Positions 36,007 through 43,583 of a DNA stretch of 64,000 bases are shown here, piece by piece. The DNA comes from Leucobacter sp. UCMA 4100 (GTDB lineage: Bacteria > Actinomycetota > Actinomycetes > Actinomycetales > Microbacteriaceae). The stretch covers positions 2,464,514 through 2,528,513 of the forward strand of contig NZ_JAFEUS010000002.1 in the NCBI RefSeq assembly GCF_027853335.1. Direction: 5' to 3'. The first letter of the stretch is position 1. Each line of letters opens with the position of its first letter. Made by a program: the position numbers and the translations under genes. Below the pieces are notes generated by a model. It had not been told where the DNA came from, did no database searches, and worked only from the letters and a program-made list of their open reading frames with translations.

Positions 36007-36945
36007 ATGCCAGAACTTCCCGAGGTTGAGGTCATTCGGCAGGGGCTCGCGCAGGCCGTCAACGGTGCGCGGGTGGCCTCGGTCGACGTGCTCGATTCCC
36101 GAGCCCTGAAGCGGCACCAGTCAGGTGATGCATCGCCAGCGCACGACTTCGCTGCCCGGCTCACAGGCGCGACACTCAGGGCTCCGGCTCGCCGCGGCAA
36201 GTTCTTGTGGGTGCCGCTTGATCCTGGGCCCGCGGGGGCCGATGGCGGCGCGATTGCGCCAACAACGGCGCTGCTCGGGCACCTCGGCATGAGCGGTCAG
36301 ATGCTCCTGCGCACGCTTGAGCAGCCCGATGACCGCCACGTGCGCGTTCGGGCATGGCTCGACACTCGCGAGCACGGCGAGCTGCGACTCGACTTTTGCG
36401 ATCAGCGGCTCTTCGGGTCACTCGCGCTCGACGAACTCATCGCGACCGACGACGGTGAGGCCGCGGGGTGGGGAAGCGAGCACGCGCTGATTCCGGGCCA
36501 GGCGGCGCACATTGCGCGCGATCCGCTCGATCCTGTGTTTGATGCCGAGCGAGTGCTCGAGCAGTTCGCACGCCGACGAGTGCACGTGAAGAAAGCCCTG
36601 CTTGATCAGCGCATCGTGAGTGGTATCGGCAATATTTACGCCGACGAGGCGCTCTGGCTTGCTCGGGTGCACCCCGAGACGCCCGCGGCCAACCTGTCGC
36701 GGCAGGCGGGCCGGAGGCTGCTCGACGCGGTGCACGGCGTGCTTGAAAAGGCGCTCGCTGAGGGCGGCACGAGCTTCGACGAGCTGTACGTGAATGTGAA
36801 CGGTGAATCGGGCTATTTCGCGCACTCGCTGAATGCGTATGGTCGCGGGGGAGAAGCGTGCTCGCGGTGTGAGACGCCAATCAAGCGGATCCTGTTCGCT
36901 GGTCGCTCGAGCCATTTTTGCCCGAGGTGTCAGCGGCGACGCTGA
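36007..36945 (+). CDS. mutM: Formamidopyrimidine-DNA glycosylase
   Basis: 312-residue bifunctional glycosylase/lyase removing 8-oxoguanine and FaPy. It begins PELPEVEVIRQGL, with Pro2 as nucleophile once Met is removed, so the start is ATG 36007. KKALLDQRIVSGIGNIYADE is the helix-two-turn-helix region, seen here in parts. The C-terminal zinc finger is CSRC...FCPRC. The last 65 bases overlap the convergent MarR-type gene. A decayed copy of the final 44 codons lies at 38341-38472. Confidence 0.94.
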   Translation: MPELPEVEVIRQGLAQAVNGARVASVDVLDSRALKRHQSGDASPAHDFAARLTGATLRAPARRGKFLWVPLDPGPAGADGGAIAPTTALLGHLGMSGQMLLRTLEQPDDRHVRVRAWLDTREHGELRLDFCDQRLFGSLALDELIATDDGEAAGWGSEHALIPGQAAHIARDPLDPVFDAERVLEQFARRRVHVKKALLDQRIVSGIGNIYADEALWLARVHPETPAANLSRQAGRRLLDAVHGVLEKALAEGGTSFDELYVNVNGESGYFAHSLNAYGRGGEACSRCETPIKRILFAGRSSHFCPRCQRRR

Positions 36946-37378
36946 GCGTTACGAGGCAGTCTGTGAAGTGCTGCCCCTTCGCGCCTAGCGTTGAAAAGTA
37001 GGCGCGATCCGCTTCTTCGACGGCGGCATTGGCTCGGTTGGCAAGGGTGGCTCCCGCGGGTGTAACCGTGAGGGTTCGAGCTCTACGGTCTGTCGGATGC
37101 GGATGTCGTTCGACAAAGCCTTTCTTCTCCAGCGTTCGAAGAACCTGCGAGGTCATCATGGGGTCGGTCACCGCATGCTCTGCGAGGTCGCGCTGCGTGA
37201 GGGGTGTCTCGTAGTCCATGGCGGTGAGTACTGCGAGGAGCACGAACTGCACGTGGGTGAGGTCAAAGGGGGCGAGAATTGCACGGATCTCGCGCTGCCA
37301 TGAGTTCGTGACTCGCCACAGCATTAGGCCGGTGCTCGCTTCCGGGCTGGGATAGGAGGTTTCTAACGTGCCGGTCAT
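36881..37378 (-). CDS. MarR family transcriptional regulator
   Basis: 165-residue winged-helix regulator. The MarR core is seen in LTQRDLAEHAVTDPMMTSQ (helix-turn-helix) and RTLEKKGFVERHPHPTDRRA (the wing with the DxR motif). The ATG at 37378 overlaps the stop of the EVE gene (ATGA). The last ~22 residues are read antisense to the zinc-finger end of mutM and look unlike a normal MarR end, so the C-terminus may be chimeric. It is the last gene of a SRPBCC-EVE-MarR operon and could repress it. Confidence 0.83.
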   Translation of the reverse strand: MTGTLETSYPSPEASTGLMLWRVTNSWQREIRAILAPFDLTHVQFVLLAVLTAMDYETPLTQRDLAEHAVTDPMMTSQVLRTLEKKGFVERHPHPTDRRARTLTVTPAGATLANRANAAVEEADRAYFSTLGAKGQHFTDCLVTLSVAADTSGKNGSSDQRTGSA

Positions 37379-37785
37379 GCTTGCATCGCCTCCCTGATGA
37401 CTTGCATGTCGTATGCGTCGAGCGGTATCAGTCCGTAGCGGAGCTGGTAGCCCCAATTCGGTTCTTGCGTCAGATGAAGCCGGGTGCGTAGCTCATCGAG
37501 TGGCGCCGGGGTGCCGGGTAGATAGTCGATGCGGCGGCGAAAGGGTCTGAAGCTGACCTCATCGGCCTGCCAGATCTCGTCATCGGGCAATGTTCCGATC
37601 GCTGTGAAGTGCCTGTATGGGGTGCGATCGCCACGCTGTACTGTCGGCGAGTAATAGATGAGCGTGTCACCAGCGTGCATACGTGCGAGCGGGACGCGTT
37701 TGCCGTGGTTGATCTGCGCGATGCCGAGTTCGATCCCGCGGCGCACATGGGCAGCGGAGACGACACCGAGCCAGCCGCGAGTCAT
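37375..37785 (-). CDS. EVE domain-containing protein
   Basis: 136-residue protein of the EVE/PUA-like fold (UPF0310). WLGVVSAAHVRRG opens the domain, and MHAGDTLIYYSP near residue 37-48, then PYRHFTAIGTL, are typical. EVE domains bind modified DNA or RNA bases. Start and stop overlap by 4 bases with the SRPBCC gene before it and the MarR gene after it, so the three form one coupled operon. Its target is unknown. Confidence 0.82.
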   Translation of the reverse strand: MTRGWLGVVSAAHVRRGIELGIAQINHGKRVPLARMHAGDTLIYYSPTVQRGDRTPYRHFTAIGTLPDDEIWQADEVSFRPFRRRIDYLPGTPAPLDELRTRLHLTQEPNWGYQLRYGLIPLDAYDMQVIREAMQA

Positions 37786-38201
37786 GCGGCGTCCAAGTGT
37801 TCGAGTAGCCCGGTGGCGCTCGAGCGGGCTACATTCCCCATGCTCTTGCGGAGTATGCGCTGCCAGAGTGGGGCGAGAAGCCCCTCGACGCCAACAGAAA
37901 CGCGTACCTCGGCACCAACTTCTGTCGGTGCGACTTCGTGCTCAAAGATCAGCGTCGCCCCAGGCAAGGAGGAGGCGTTCGTGAATACCCGGTCTTGCTC
38001 GAAGGCTGTGACGGAGAAAGCTGCGGCCGGGCCGGAGGCTGGGCGCATCCTGCCGCGTGCCCCGAGCTTGGCGGGTCCCTCGAAGCTGACCTCCCGCACC
38101 GCTGCATCCCACTCAGGCCATCCCGCTGGATCTGCCCAGCGAGAGAACACAGAATGCGGGCTATGGGAGGTGAGTGTGGAGTGCGAATCGATGAGCTTCA
38201 T
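37782..38201 (-). CDS. SRPBCC family protein
   Basis: 139-residue START/Bet v1-like hydrophobic-pocket protein, close to polyketide cyclase/dehydrase and lipid transport proteins. The helix-grip start HSVFSRWADPAGWPEWD (about 16-32) is characteristic. First gene of the SRPBCC-EVE-MarR operon. Upstream on the minus strand are TATAAT (38222-38227) and, closer, CATACT ending 7 bases before the ATG. An imperfect palindrome TGCACGC/GTGCGCA (38215-38236) overlaps TATAAT and is a plausible MarR operator. Confidence 0.82.
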   Translation of the reverse strand: MKLIDSHSTLTSHSPHSVFSRWADPAGWPEWDAAVREVSFEGPAKLGARGRMRPASGPAAAFSVTAFEQDRVFTNASSLPGATLIFEHEVAPTEVGAEVRVSVGVEGLLAPLWQRILRKSMGNVARSSATGLLEHLDAA

Positions 38202-38340
38202 GTCAATTAGTATGCACGCTTATTATATCGTGCGCAAGTCCACGACCCCGCGGCGAAAGGCGTAAATATCGCAGACGGCTGCGCATCGGGGGCTTCTTTT
38301 GGGCACCTTTGACCATGAACGTATAACACTGCGGCGGGCG

Positions 38341-38472
38341 GGATATTTCAGCATTCTCCCGCGCGTGCAGGCCGTGGGAGAGGGGTGCCCGCGGTACGAG
38401 ACGCCGATCAAGCCCATTCCGTTTGGTAGACACTCCTCGCTTTTCTGCCCGAGGTTCCAAGGGCGGAACTGA
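38341..38472 (+). pseudogene. Decayed duplicate of the mutM 3' end
   Basis: Forty-four codons in frame to TGA align with the last 45 codons of mutM (36811-36945). Shared pieces are GYF, GE.C, ETPIK, SS.FCPR and a matching end. Two of four zinc cysteines are lost (CSRC becomes CPRY, CPRC becomes CPRF), and no start or upstream MutM domain is present. It is either the old 3' end of mutM displaced by an insertion or the relic of a second glycosylase gene. Confidence 0.72.
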
Positions 38473-38505
38473 TAAGTGGGCAGCTCGCTTTGGTATCGTT
38501 GAATG

Positions 38506-38958
38506 ATGCCATTCTCTGCTTTTCAAGATTTCGTCGCGCTTGTCAACGATCGTTACGGTGCCCCCGGAGAACCTTATGCCGAGGAGCAGAACAGCGATTA
38601 CGAGTCAGGCACTGTGGCGCTTGGGGCGAACGTGTGGCGCATCCGTACGGCGCGAGTGACGCCCAAGAAACCGGGTGCCTTTGTCGCCGTATGGTGCCGC
38701 GATGAACAGGGCGAAACTCGTCCGTTCGATTCCTCTGAGAACGTCTCTGGACTGTTGGTCTTTGTACCGGGAGAAGAACAGCAATTTGGTGTGTTTCGGT
38801 TCACGAGCGACGTGCTCGAACGGATGGGGATCACTCGCTCGGAGCGTCATCCGGGGAAACGAGGATTTCGTGTCTACCCGAGTTGGAGTTCTGGGCTGAA
38901 CCGCAGCGCTCAACAGGTACAGCGCGATCAAGCTTCGTCGTTCGAGATCTTGCGCTGA
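38506..38958 (+). CDS. MepB family protein
   Basis: 150-residue protein matching the MepB family. Typical segments are AEEQNSDYESGTVALG, VWRIRTARVTPKKPG, VAVWCRDEQG, and GKRGFRVYPSWSSGLNRSAQQVQ near the end. The family is named after a gene of the S. aureus mepRAB multidrug operon; its function is unknown. The ATG at 38506 is preferred over 38503 because TATCGT ends 6 bases before it. It directly follows the mutM relic. Confidence 0.8.
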   Translation: MPFSAFQDFVALVNDRYGAPGEPYAEEQNSDYESGTVALGANVWRIRTARVTPKKPGAFVAVWCRDEQGETRPFDSSENVSGLLVFVPGEEQQFGVFRFTSDVLERMGITRSERHPGKRGFRVYPSWSSGLNRSAQQVQRDQASSFEILR

Positions 38959-39043
38959 CGGTATGAAACGCGCAACCAGCGCATGGAAACGGGCAACACC
39001 GACTCGTCTAGTGAGGGACAGCGCTGGGCGGTAGGCTGACGAT

Positions 39044-39595
39044 ATGGCCAGGCCAACATCACAATCAGCATTGCTCGATGCAGCGAAAACGCAGTACACG
39101 AAACTCATGTCTCTTATTGACTCGATGAGTGACATTGAGCGCAGCGTGCCGTTGTCGTATGGGCCTGATTTCAAGAAAACAGAAGCGCACTGGACGCGAG
39201 ATCAGAGCCTCCGTGACATTCTCGTTCATCTGTACGAGTGGCATCAGCTGCTGCTGAACTGGGCGAACTCGAATCTCGCTGGTGAGGCTTTGCCGTTCCT
39301 GCCGAAACCGTATACGTGGAAAACCTACGGTGATATGAACGTGGAGCTTTTGCGCAAGCATCAAGACACCTCGTACGACGAAGCCCGTCAGCTGCTCGAA
39401 GAGAGTCATCGGAGTGCGGTCGCACTGATCGAAGGCCTCTTAAACGAGGAGCTATTTGAGAAAGCGTTCTTTCCCTGGACCGGGACGACGTCGCTCGGTT
39501 CATACTGCGTATCTGCAACTTCGAGTCATTACGATTGGGCGATAAAGAAAATTCGAGCACATATCAGGGCGCAACAAGCGCTTAAACCGGCGTAA
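39044..39595 (+). CDS. ClbS/DfsB family four-helix bundle protein
   Basis: 183-residue DinB-superfamily four-helix bundle. SLRDILVHLYEWHQLLLNW and PKPYTWKTYGDMN are signature pieces of ClbS/DfsB, and the terminal SATSSHYDWAIKKIRAH is typical. ClbS of colibactin producers is a cyclopropane hydrolase giving self-resistance; most homologues are uncharacterised. TAGGCT ends 6 bases before the ATG, so it is probably leaderless. Confidence 0.83.
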   Translation: MARPTSQSALLDAAKTQYTKLMSLIDSMSDIERSVPLSYGPDFKKTEAHWTRDQSLRDILVHLYEWHQLLLNWANSNLAGEALPFLPKPYTWKTYGDMNVELLRKHQDTSYDEARQLLEESHRSAVALIEGLLNEELFEKAFFPWTGTTSLGSYCVSATSSHYDWAIKKIRAHIRAQQALKPA

Positions 39596-39704
39596 AGAGA
39601 ACGACACCAGTCGCCCACGTGCTACTCTGTGTGAGTATTTTGGGGCTTGCTGCGCTGACGGTTGAAGCGCAGCCTGTTGAAACCACGCACGGAAGGCGAT
39701 CAAC

Positions 39705-40160
39705 GTGATTATTTGGCGAGGATGGGGTGTGCTCGCAGCTCTCTATGCGTTCGCAGCGATGATTCTCTTTACGGGCGTTGGGTCTCAGATCCTGCCCTCG
39801 GAGGCGTTGCCGTTCTCTGCCGCCATCGGCCTCGCAGTCGCGGCAGTCGCGACGTGGTTCACGGGGATCGCCCTCAACCAGTCTGGTCCCCAAGGCAAAG
39901 TAGACCTGTGGATCGCTGAACGTAACTATCAGCTCACTGAGCTGGTTGAGACGGGCCAGTTTTCACTCGGCCCAGGGCAGCCACAGCCGCAGAGCCTCGA
40001 AGAAGCTCGTGAGATGGCTGCAGCACTTTTCGAATACGAGAAAGCTGAGCTCAACAAGGCCGCGTTTAACCAGCACACTCTGTTCTGGATCCCATTGCAG
40101 TACATTTCTTTCGGCTTGGCGGCAATCGCCGTCACGGTGCTTATCAGCAGCCTATTCTGA
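39705..40160 (+). CDS. Small membrane protein of unknown function
   Basis: 151 residues from a GTG start. Two hydrophobic helices near the N-terminus (about 5-28 and 35-57), a polar middle with Pro/Gln-rich segment GPGQPQPQS, and a last hydrophobic helix (about 125-150). No family was recognised. GGAAGGCGATCAAC precedes the GTG. Neighbours are equally small accessory genes. Confidence 0.6.
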   Translation: MIIWRGWGVLAALYAFAAMILFTGVGSQILPSEALPFSAAIGLAVAAVATWFTGIALNQSGPQGKVDLWIAERNYQLTELVETGQFSLGPGQPQPQSLEEAREMAAALFEYEKAELNKAAFNQHTLFWIPLQYISFGLAAIAVTVLISSLF

Positions 40161-40227
40161 CGGCGCGTAATTCGTGCTTGCCGGAACACCGCTCATCTTG
40201 CAGCTTTTCACCGTGCTCACGCAAGCG

Positions 40228-40728
40228 TTATGATCGTGACTTTCGTGAGCCGCGTGCCATCCGGTGAATCTTTCGTGCCATCAGCTGACTCACGATTGCG
40301 CTTGGAATGAGTAAACATACCCCTCGAACAACATCACCCATGTGCAAGGGGTGGCCTCTGCGGTCGAGCTCTTTGCGCGCGATCAGTGCACCCGGGAGCA
40401 TGATCGGTAGGGCAGTAGCAACCCCCGCGGTATACCGTCGTAGTGAAGCTGACGCTGCGAGGTGGGTATAAACGTGGGCCTCAAGCCCTGCCAGTGCTGC
40501 ACGGTACAGTGAAGAGCGGCCACCGGTTTTTTGCCCGCGCCAGCACGCGGCGGCGACAATCACCGCCATGATCGCAACCGCTGCCCACGACTGGTGCTTA
40601 TCGATGCGCACAGACTCGATTTTGGTGCGGTCAGCTAAGTCGTCACACGTGGCGGGGAACGCCAAAGCTTCTTCGACATCATGAATGGCCCAAGCAGCGA
40701 ACAACACTGTCGGCCCGGCAAGTCTCAT
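40228..40728 (-). CDS. HXXEE domain-containing membrane protein
   Basis: 166 residues. The HDVEE motif near residues 16-20, in AAWAIHDVEEALAF, fits the HXXEE family of predicted multi-pass membrane proteins. A downstream EAHVYTHL segment supplies the second conserved histidine-rich helix. Function is unknown; a membrane metal enzyme has been suggested for this family from its His/Glu residues. Confidence 0.72.
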   Translation of the reverse strand: MRLAGPTVLFAAWAIHDVEEALAFPATCDDLADRTKIESVRIDKHQSWAAVAIMAVIVAAACWRGQKTGGRSSLYRAALAGLEAHVYTHLAASASLRRYTAGVATALPIMLPGALIARKELDRRGHPLHMGDVVRGVCLLIPSAIVSQLMARKIHRMARGSRKSRS

Positions 40729-40799
40729 ATAAGCATCATAAGCGCTGTGTGGTGGCTCTTGTCAGCGGGCGAGTGAGCGCGACAACACAGCGCGTTTGG

Positions 40800-41327
40800 T
40801 TACCTCATGGCCGACCCTGGTCGATCGACCGCGAAGGCGAGGTGGGGCATAGTGACGCCTCGGTACTGCTTTTCGAAGCGGCCGCGAACCGTCATGCCGA
40901 GCCTGATGGCGACGTTCATTGAGGCGAGGTTTGTGTCGCGTATTTGCGCCCATACTCGTTCTGCGTCGAGCCGGTCGAAGGCGTAGTCACGGCAGGCACT
41001 GGCTGCTTCGGTCGCGTAACCATGATGCCACTGTGTGCGGTTGAAGAGGTAGCCGACTTCGATTACGTCTTGGTCGAGCATGTGTTGCCGAGTGAGCCCG
41101 CACTGGCCAATCATCTGGCCGGTTGACCGTAGCGTGACCGCCCACAGTCCGAAACCGTCGGTGTTATATCGCTCGGTCATGCGCAGCAGCCAAGCATCGG
41201 TCATGGTCTCGTCGAAGGCTCCCTCGTAAGCAGCCATCGTTTGTTCGTCCTGGAGTATTTCGCGAAGCGCGGGGAGGTCGGCTGCAGTCATCTCTCGCAG
41301 AGCAAGGCGTGAAGTCTCAAGGTGCAT
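40800..41327 (-). CDS. GNAT family N-acetyltransferase (RimJ-like)
   Basis: 175-residue acetyltransferase. LETSRLALREMTAADLPAL opens the RimJ/RimL-type fold. The acetyl-CoA pyrophosphate loop is seen near GYLFNRTQWHHGYATEA, although it lacks the textbook RGxGxA and reads HHGYATEA. NLASMNVAIRLGM is the usual C-terminal helix. The acceptor (N-terminal amine of a protein, a drug or a metabolite) cannot be told. Confidence 0.83.
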   Translation of the reverse strand: MHLETSRLALREMTAADLPALREILQDEQTMAAYEGAFDETMTDAWLLRMTERYNTDGFGLWAVTLRSTGQMIGQCGLTRQHMLDQDVIEVGYLFNRTQWHHGYATEAASACRDYAFDRLDAERVWAQIRDTNLASMNVAIRLGMTVRGRFEKQYRGVTMPHLAFAVDRPGSAMR

Positions 41328-41414
41328 AGGACTATTGTTTCAGGGCGAGCCCCGAAAGCCGGGTTTGGTGTCTTTGGGGGCACTGTGGCGATCGACGTTG
41401 GGTGTATTCGCGTT

Positions 41415-41468
41415 TACTTGACGAAAAGCAGGGTGTTGGGCGAGAAACACCCTGCTTTTCGTCAAGTA
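41415..41468. repeat. Perfect 23-bp inverted repeat / bidirectional terminator
   Basis: Arms 41415-41437 and 41446-41468 are perfectly complementary over 23 bp, with an 8-base loop. Each arm contains GAAAAGCAGGG or its complement, so on both strands the stem ends near TTTT. It lies between the GNAT gene and the ABC-F stop at 41497 and is probably the ABC-F terminator. The perfection of the repeat also fits a small mobile-element relic. Confidence 0.7.
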
Positions 41469-41496
41469 GCGGCGATGGCGCCGGGCAGCACGCGAC

Positions 41497-43179
41497 CTAC
41501 CGCGCGCGCCGCACCCGGCCCTCGTCCCAGACCGGCACATCTGACTCGGTGACCTCGCCGTCTTCGCCGAAGACGAGGTAGCGGTTGAAGTCGCGCGCGA
41601 ACCACCGGTCGTGGGTTACCGCGAGCACGGTTCCGTCGAAGGCGCGCAAAGCCTGCTGCAGCGCCTCGCCCGAGACGAGGTCGAGGTTGTCGGTCGGCTC
41701 GTCGAGCAGCAGCAGGGTTGCGCCGCCGAGCTCGAGCAGTAGAATTTGCAGTCGCGCCTGCTGGCCGCCCGAGAGCGCCTCGAAGCGTTGCTCTGACGCC
41801 GCCGCAAGCTCGTAACGCGAGAGCGCCTTCGCGGCCTGCTCGCGGGGAAGGCCCTGCCGATGCTCGTCGCCGCGGTGCATGATATCGAGCAGCGTGCGAC
41901 CGACGAGGTCGGGCCGCCCCTGGGTCTGCGCAAACCAGCCGGGGCGCACGCGCGCACCGAGTTTCGCGCTGCCCTCGTGTAGCACGGGCTCGATGATGAC
42001 ATCGGTGCCCGGCCGGTTCTCGGCCTCGGGGTCGGTGCCGCCCGCGGCGAAGAGCCGCAGCAGGTGAGACTTGCCCGAACCGTTCGAGCCGAGCACCGCG
42101 ATACGGTCGCCGTACCAAACATCGAGGTCGAAGGGCAGCATGAGTCCGGTGAGCTCGAGATCGCGGCACACGATCGCTTTCTTGCCGGTGCGCCCGCCGC
42201 CGAGCCGCATCGCGAGGTTCTGCTCTCGTGGTTGCTCCTGAGGAGGGCCGGCTGCCTCGAACCGTGCGAGCCTCGTCTGGGCGGCGCGGTAGCGACTCGC
42301 CATGCCGTCGTTGTACGCTGCCTTCTCCTTGTACATCTGCACGAGGTTCTTGAGCTTCTGGTGCTCTTCGTCCCATCGTTTGCGGAGCTCCTCGAAGCGC
42401 TCGAAGCGTGCAGTCCTGGCCTCGTGATACGTGCTGAACGAGCCGGGGTGGGTCCACGTGGTGTTGCCTGCCGCGCCGAGTTCGAGGGTGACGATTGCGG
42501 TCGCACTCTGGGCAAGGAGTTCTCGATCGTGGCTGATAAAGAGCACGCTCTTCTCTGACGCTCGCAGCCTCTCTTCAAGCCAGCGTTTGCCTGGTACATC
42601 GAGGTAGTTGTCTGGTTCGTCGAGTATGAGCACCTCGTCACTGCCTCGCAGCAATGCTTCGAGTGCGAGCCGTTTCTGTTCGCCGCCCGAGAGCGACTGC
42701 AGCGGGCGATCGCCGCACCGGTCGAAAGGCATGCCGAGCGCCGCGGTCGTGCAGACATCCCACAGCACTTCGGCATCGTAGCCACCCGCGTCGCCCCATG
42801 CGGCGAGAGCGCGAGCGTAACTCATCTGCACCGCCTCATCGCGGCTCGGGTCGTCGTTTTCGAGGAGGCGGTGTTCGGCCTGTTGCGTGCGCTCTGCGGC
42901 CCGCTGAACCGCTTCGGGCGAGAATGAGAGCAGGAGGTCGTGCACGGTGCCGGCGGTGAAAAACTGGGGCATGACACCAACCTTCCCGCCGCTCGATACA
43001 ACGCCCTCGTCGGGTGCGGTTTCGCCCGTGATGATGCGAATAAGGGTTGATTTGCCGGCACCATTGGCTCCGATGAGGCCAACGTTTGCGCCGTTGCCGA
43101 CGCGAAAGTTGACGTCGCTGAGGAGTGGTCGACCGTCTGGCAACGTGTAGCTGATGCCAGCGAGTTCGAGGTGAGACAT
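41497..43179 (-). CDS. ABC-F family ATP-binding protein
   Basis: 560-residue cytosolic protein with two ABC domains and no membrane part. The first has Walker A GANGAGKS near 36-43 and signature LSGGEQKR; the second has GSNGSGKS and LSGGQQAR. A charged linker of ~80 residues joins them. ABC-F proteins act on the ribosome, either as translation factors or to protect it from macrolides, lincosamides and related drugs. The start at MSHLELAG (43179) follows GAAGAAAG. An upstream ORF with Arg repeats overlaps the start, which favours a drug-inducible resistance type; that is inference. Confidence 0.88.
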   Translation of the reverse strand: MSHLELAGISYTLPDGRPLLSDVNFRVGNGANVGLIGANGAGKSTLIRIITGETAPDEGVVSSGGKVGVMPQFFTAGTVHDLLLSFSPEAVQRAAERTQQAEHRLLENDDPSRDEAVQMSYARALAAWGDAGGYDAEVLWDVCTTAALGMPFDRCGDRPLQSLSGGEQKRLALEALLRGSDEVLILDEPDNYLDVPGKRWLEERLRASEKSVLFISHDRELLAQSATAIVTLELGAAGNTTWTHPGSFSTYHEARTARFERFEELRKRWDEEHQKLKNLVQMYKEKAAYNDGMASRYRAAQTRLARFEAAGPPQEQPREQNLAMRLGGGRTGKKAIVCRDLELTGLMLPFDLDVWYGDRIAVLGSNGSGKSHLLRLFAAGGTDPEAENRPGTDVIIEPVLHEGSAKLGARVRPGWFAQTQGRPDLVGRTLLDIMHRGDEHRQGLPREQAAKALSRYELAAASEQRFEALSGGQQARLQILLLELGGATLLLLDEPTDNLDLVSGEALQQALRAFDGTVLAVTHDRWFARDFNRYLVFGEDGEVTESDVPVWDEGRVRRAR

Positions 43180-43385
43180 GGGTGCTGCTTTCTTCCCACG
43201 AGGGTGGGTAGCGAAGAATGATTGCGGATCAGAGCGTGCGTCGATACCGACGCACGCAGCGTTGGGTCGCGGGCGCGGGTGGTCGCCTGAGCGCGACTCG
43301 ATCGGCCAAGCCGGGCAAGCCGGGCAATCCGGGGAAACCTGGCAAATCGAGGGAGCCGGGCAAACGGCAAGAAATGGGTGGCCAC
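42822..43385 (-). CDS. Upstream ORF with (hydrophobic)-(Ala/Pro/Gly)-Arg repeats
   Basis: GTG at 43385 follows AGGAGG by 4 bases, an excellent ribosome site. After VATHFLP come seven triplets: FAR, LPR, FAR, FPR, IAR, LAR, LGR. The Arg codons vary between CGG, CGA and AGG, i.e. synonymously, which suggests the peptide is what matters. The frame stays open for 187 codons and runs through the ABC-F start in another frame, so only the N-terminal part is likely meaningful. A leader whose stalling frees the ABC-F start is a reasonable idea; no experiment or homologue is known to me. Confidence 0.45.
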   Translation of the reverse strand: MATHFLPFARLPRFARFPRIARLARLGRSSRAQATTRARDPTLRASVSTHALIRNHSSLPTLVGRKQHPCLTSNSLASATRCQTVDHSSATSTFASATAQTLASSEPMVPANQPLFASSRAKPHPTRALYRAAGRLVSCPSFSPPAPCTTSCSHSRPKRFSGPQSARNRPNTASSKTTTRAAMRRCR

Positions 43386-43583
43386 GAGGCCTCCTGTGTA
43401 GCGTGCCGCGAGCGATGATCATGCTCGTGACGGTCTGACGGGGGTCAGGAGGGGTCAGAAAAGACACCCTCCGAGGGGAACCCTGCGCGGATGAGACGCA
43501 GGCCCGTTAACCAAATGCCAGTCGGTACACGCTTCGACCGTACCGTAAGGAGGCACCCTGGCGCCAGGGCGCAGTGCCGGGCG
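43180..43583 (-). promoter_or_regulatory. ABC-F leader region
   Basis: 404 bases between the MFS stop and the ABC-F start. It holds the upstream ORF from GTG 43385, a perfect 10-bp hairpin (43234-43243 with 43248-43257), a small hairpin CCCAC/GTGGG (43195-43208) at the ribosome site, and a 14-bp perfect palindrome CCCTGGCGCCAGGG (43556-43569) near the MFS end. Confidence 0.6.

Noticed and set aside
43178-43438. Collagen-like GxPGKPGN frame on the plus strand upstream of ABC-F
   Set aside because: It is the complement of the hydrophobic-Ala-Arg repeat that has a strong ribosome site on the minus strand; the plus-strand frame has no start signal.
43556-43569. CCCTGGCGCCAGGG palindrome as a terminator of the CynX-type gene
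   Set aside because: Perfect but with no loop and no T run; could be a protein site, but there is no second copy to support that.
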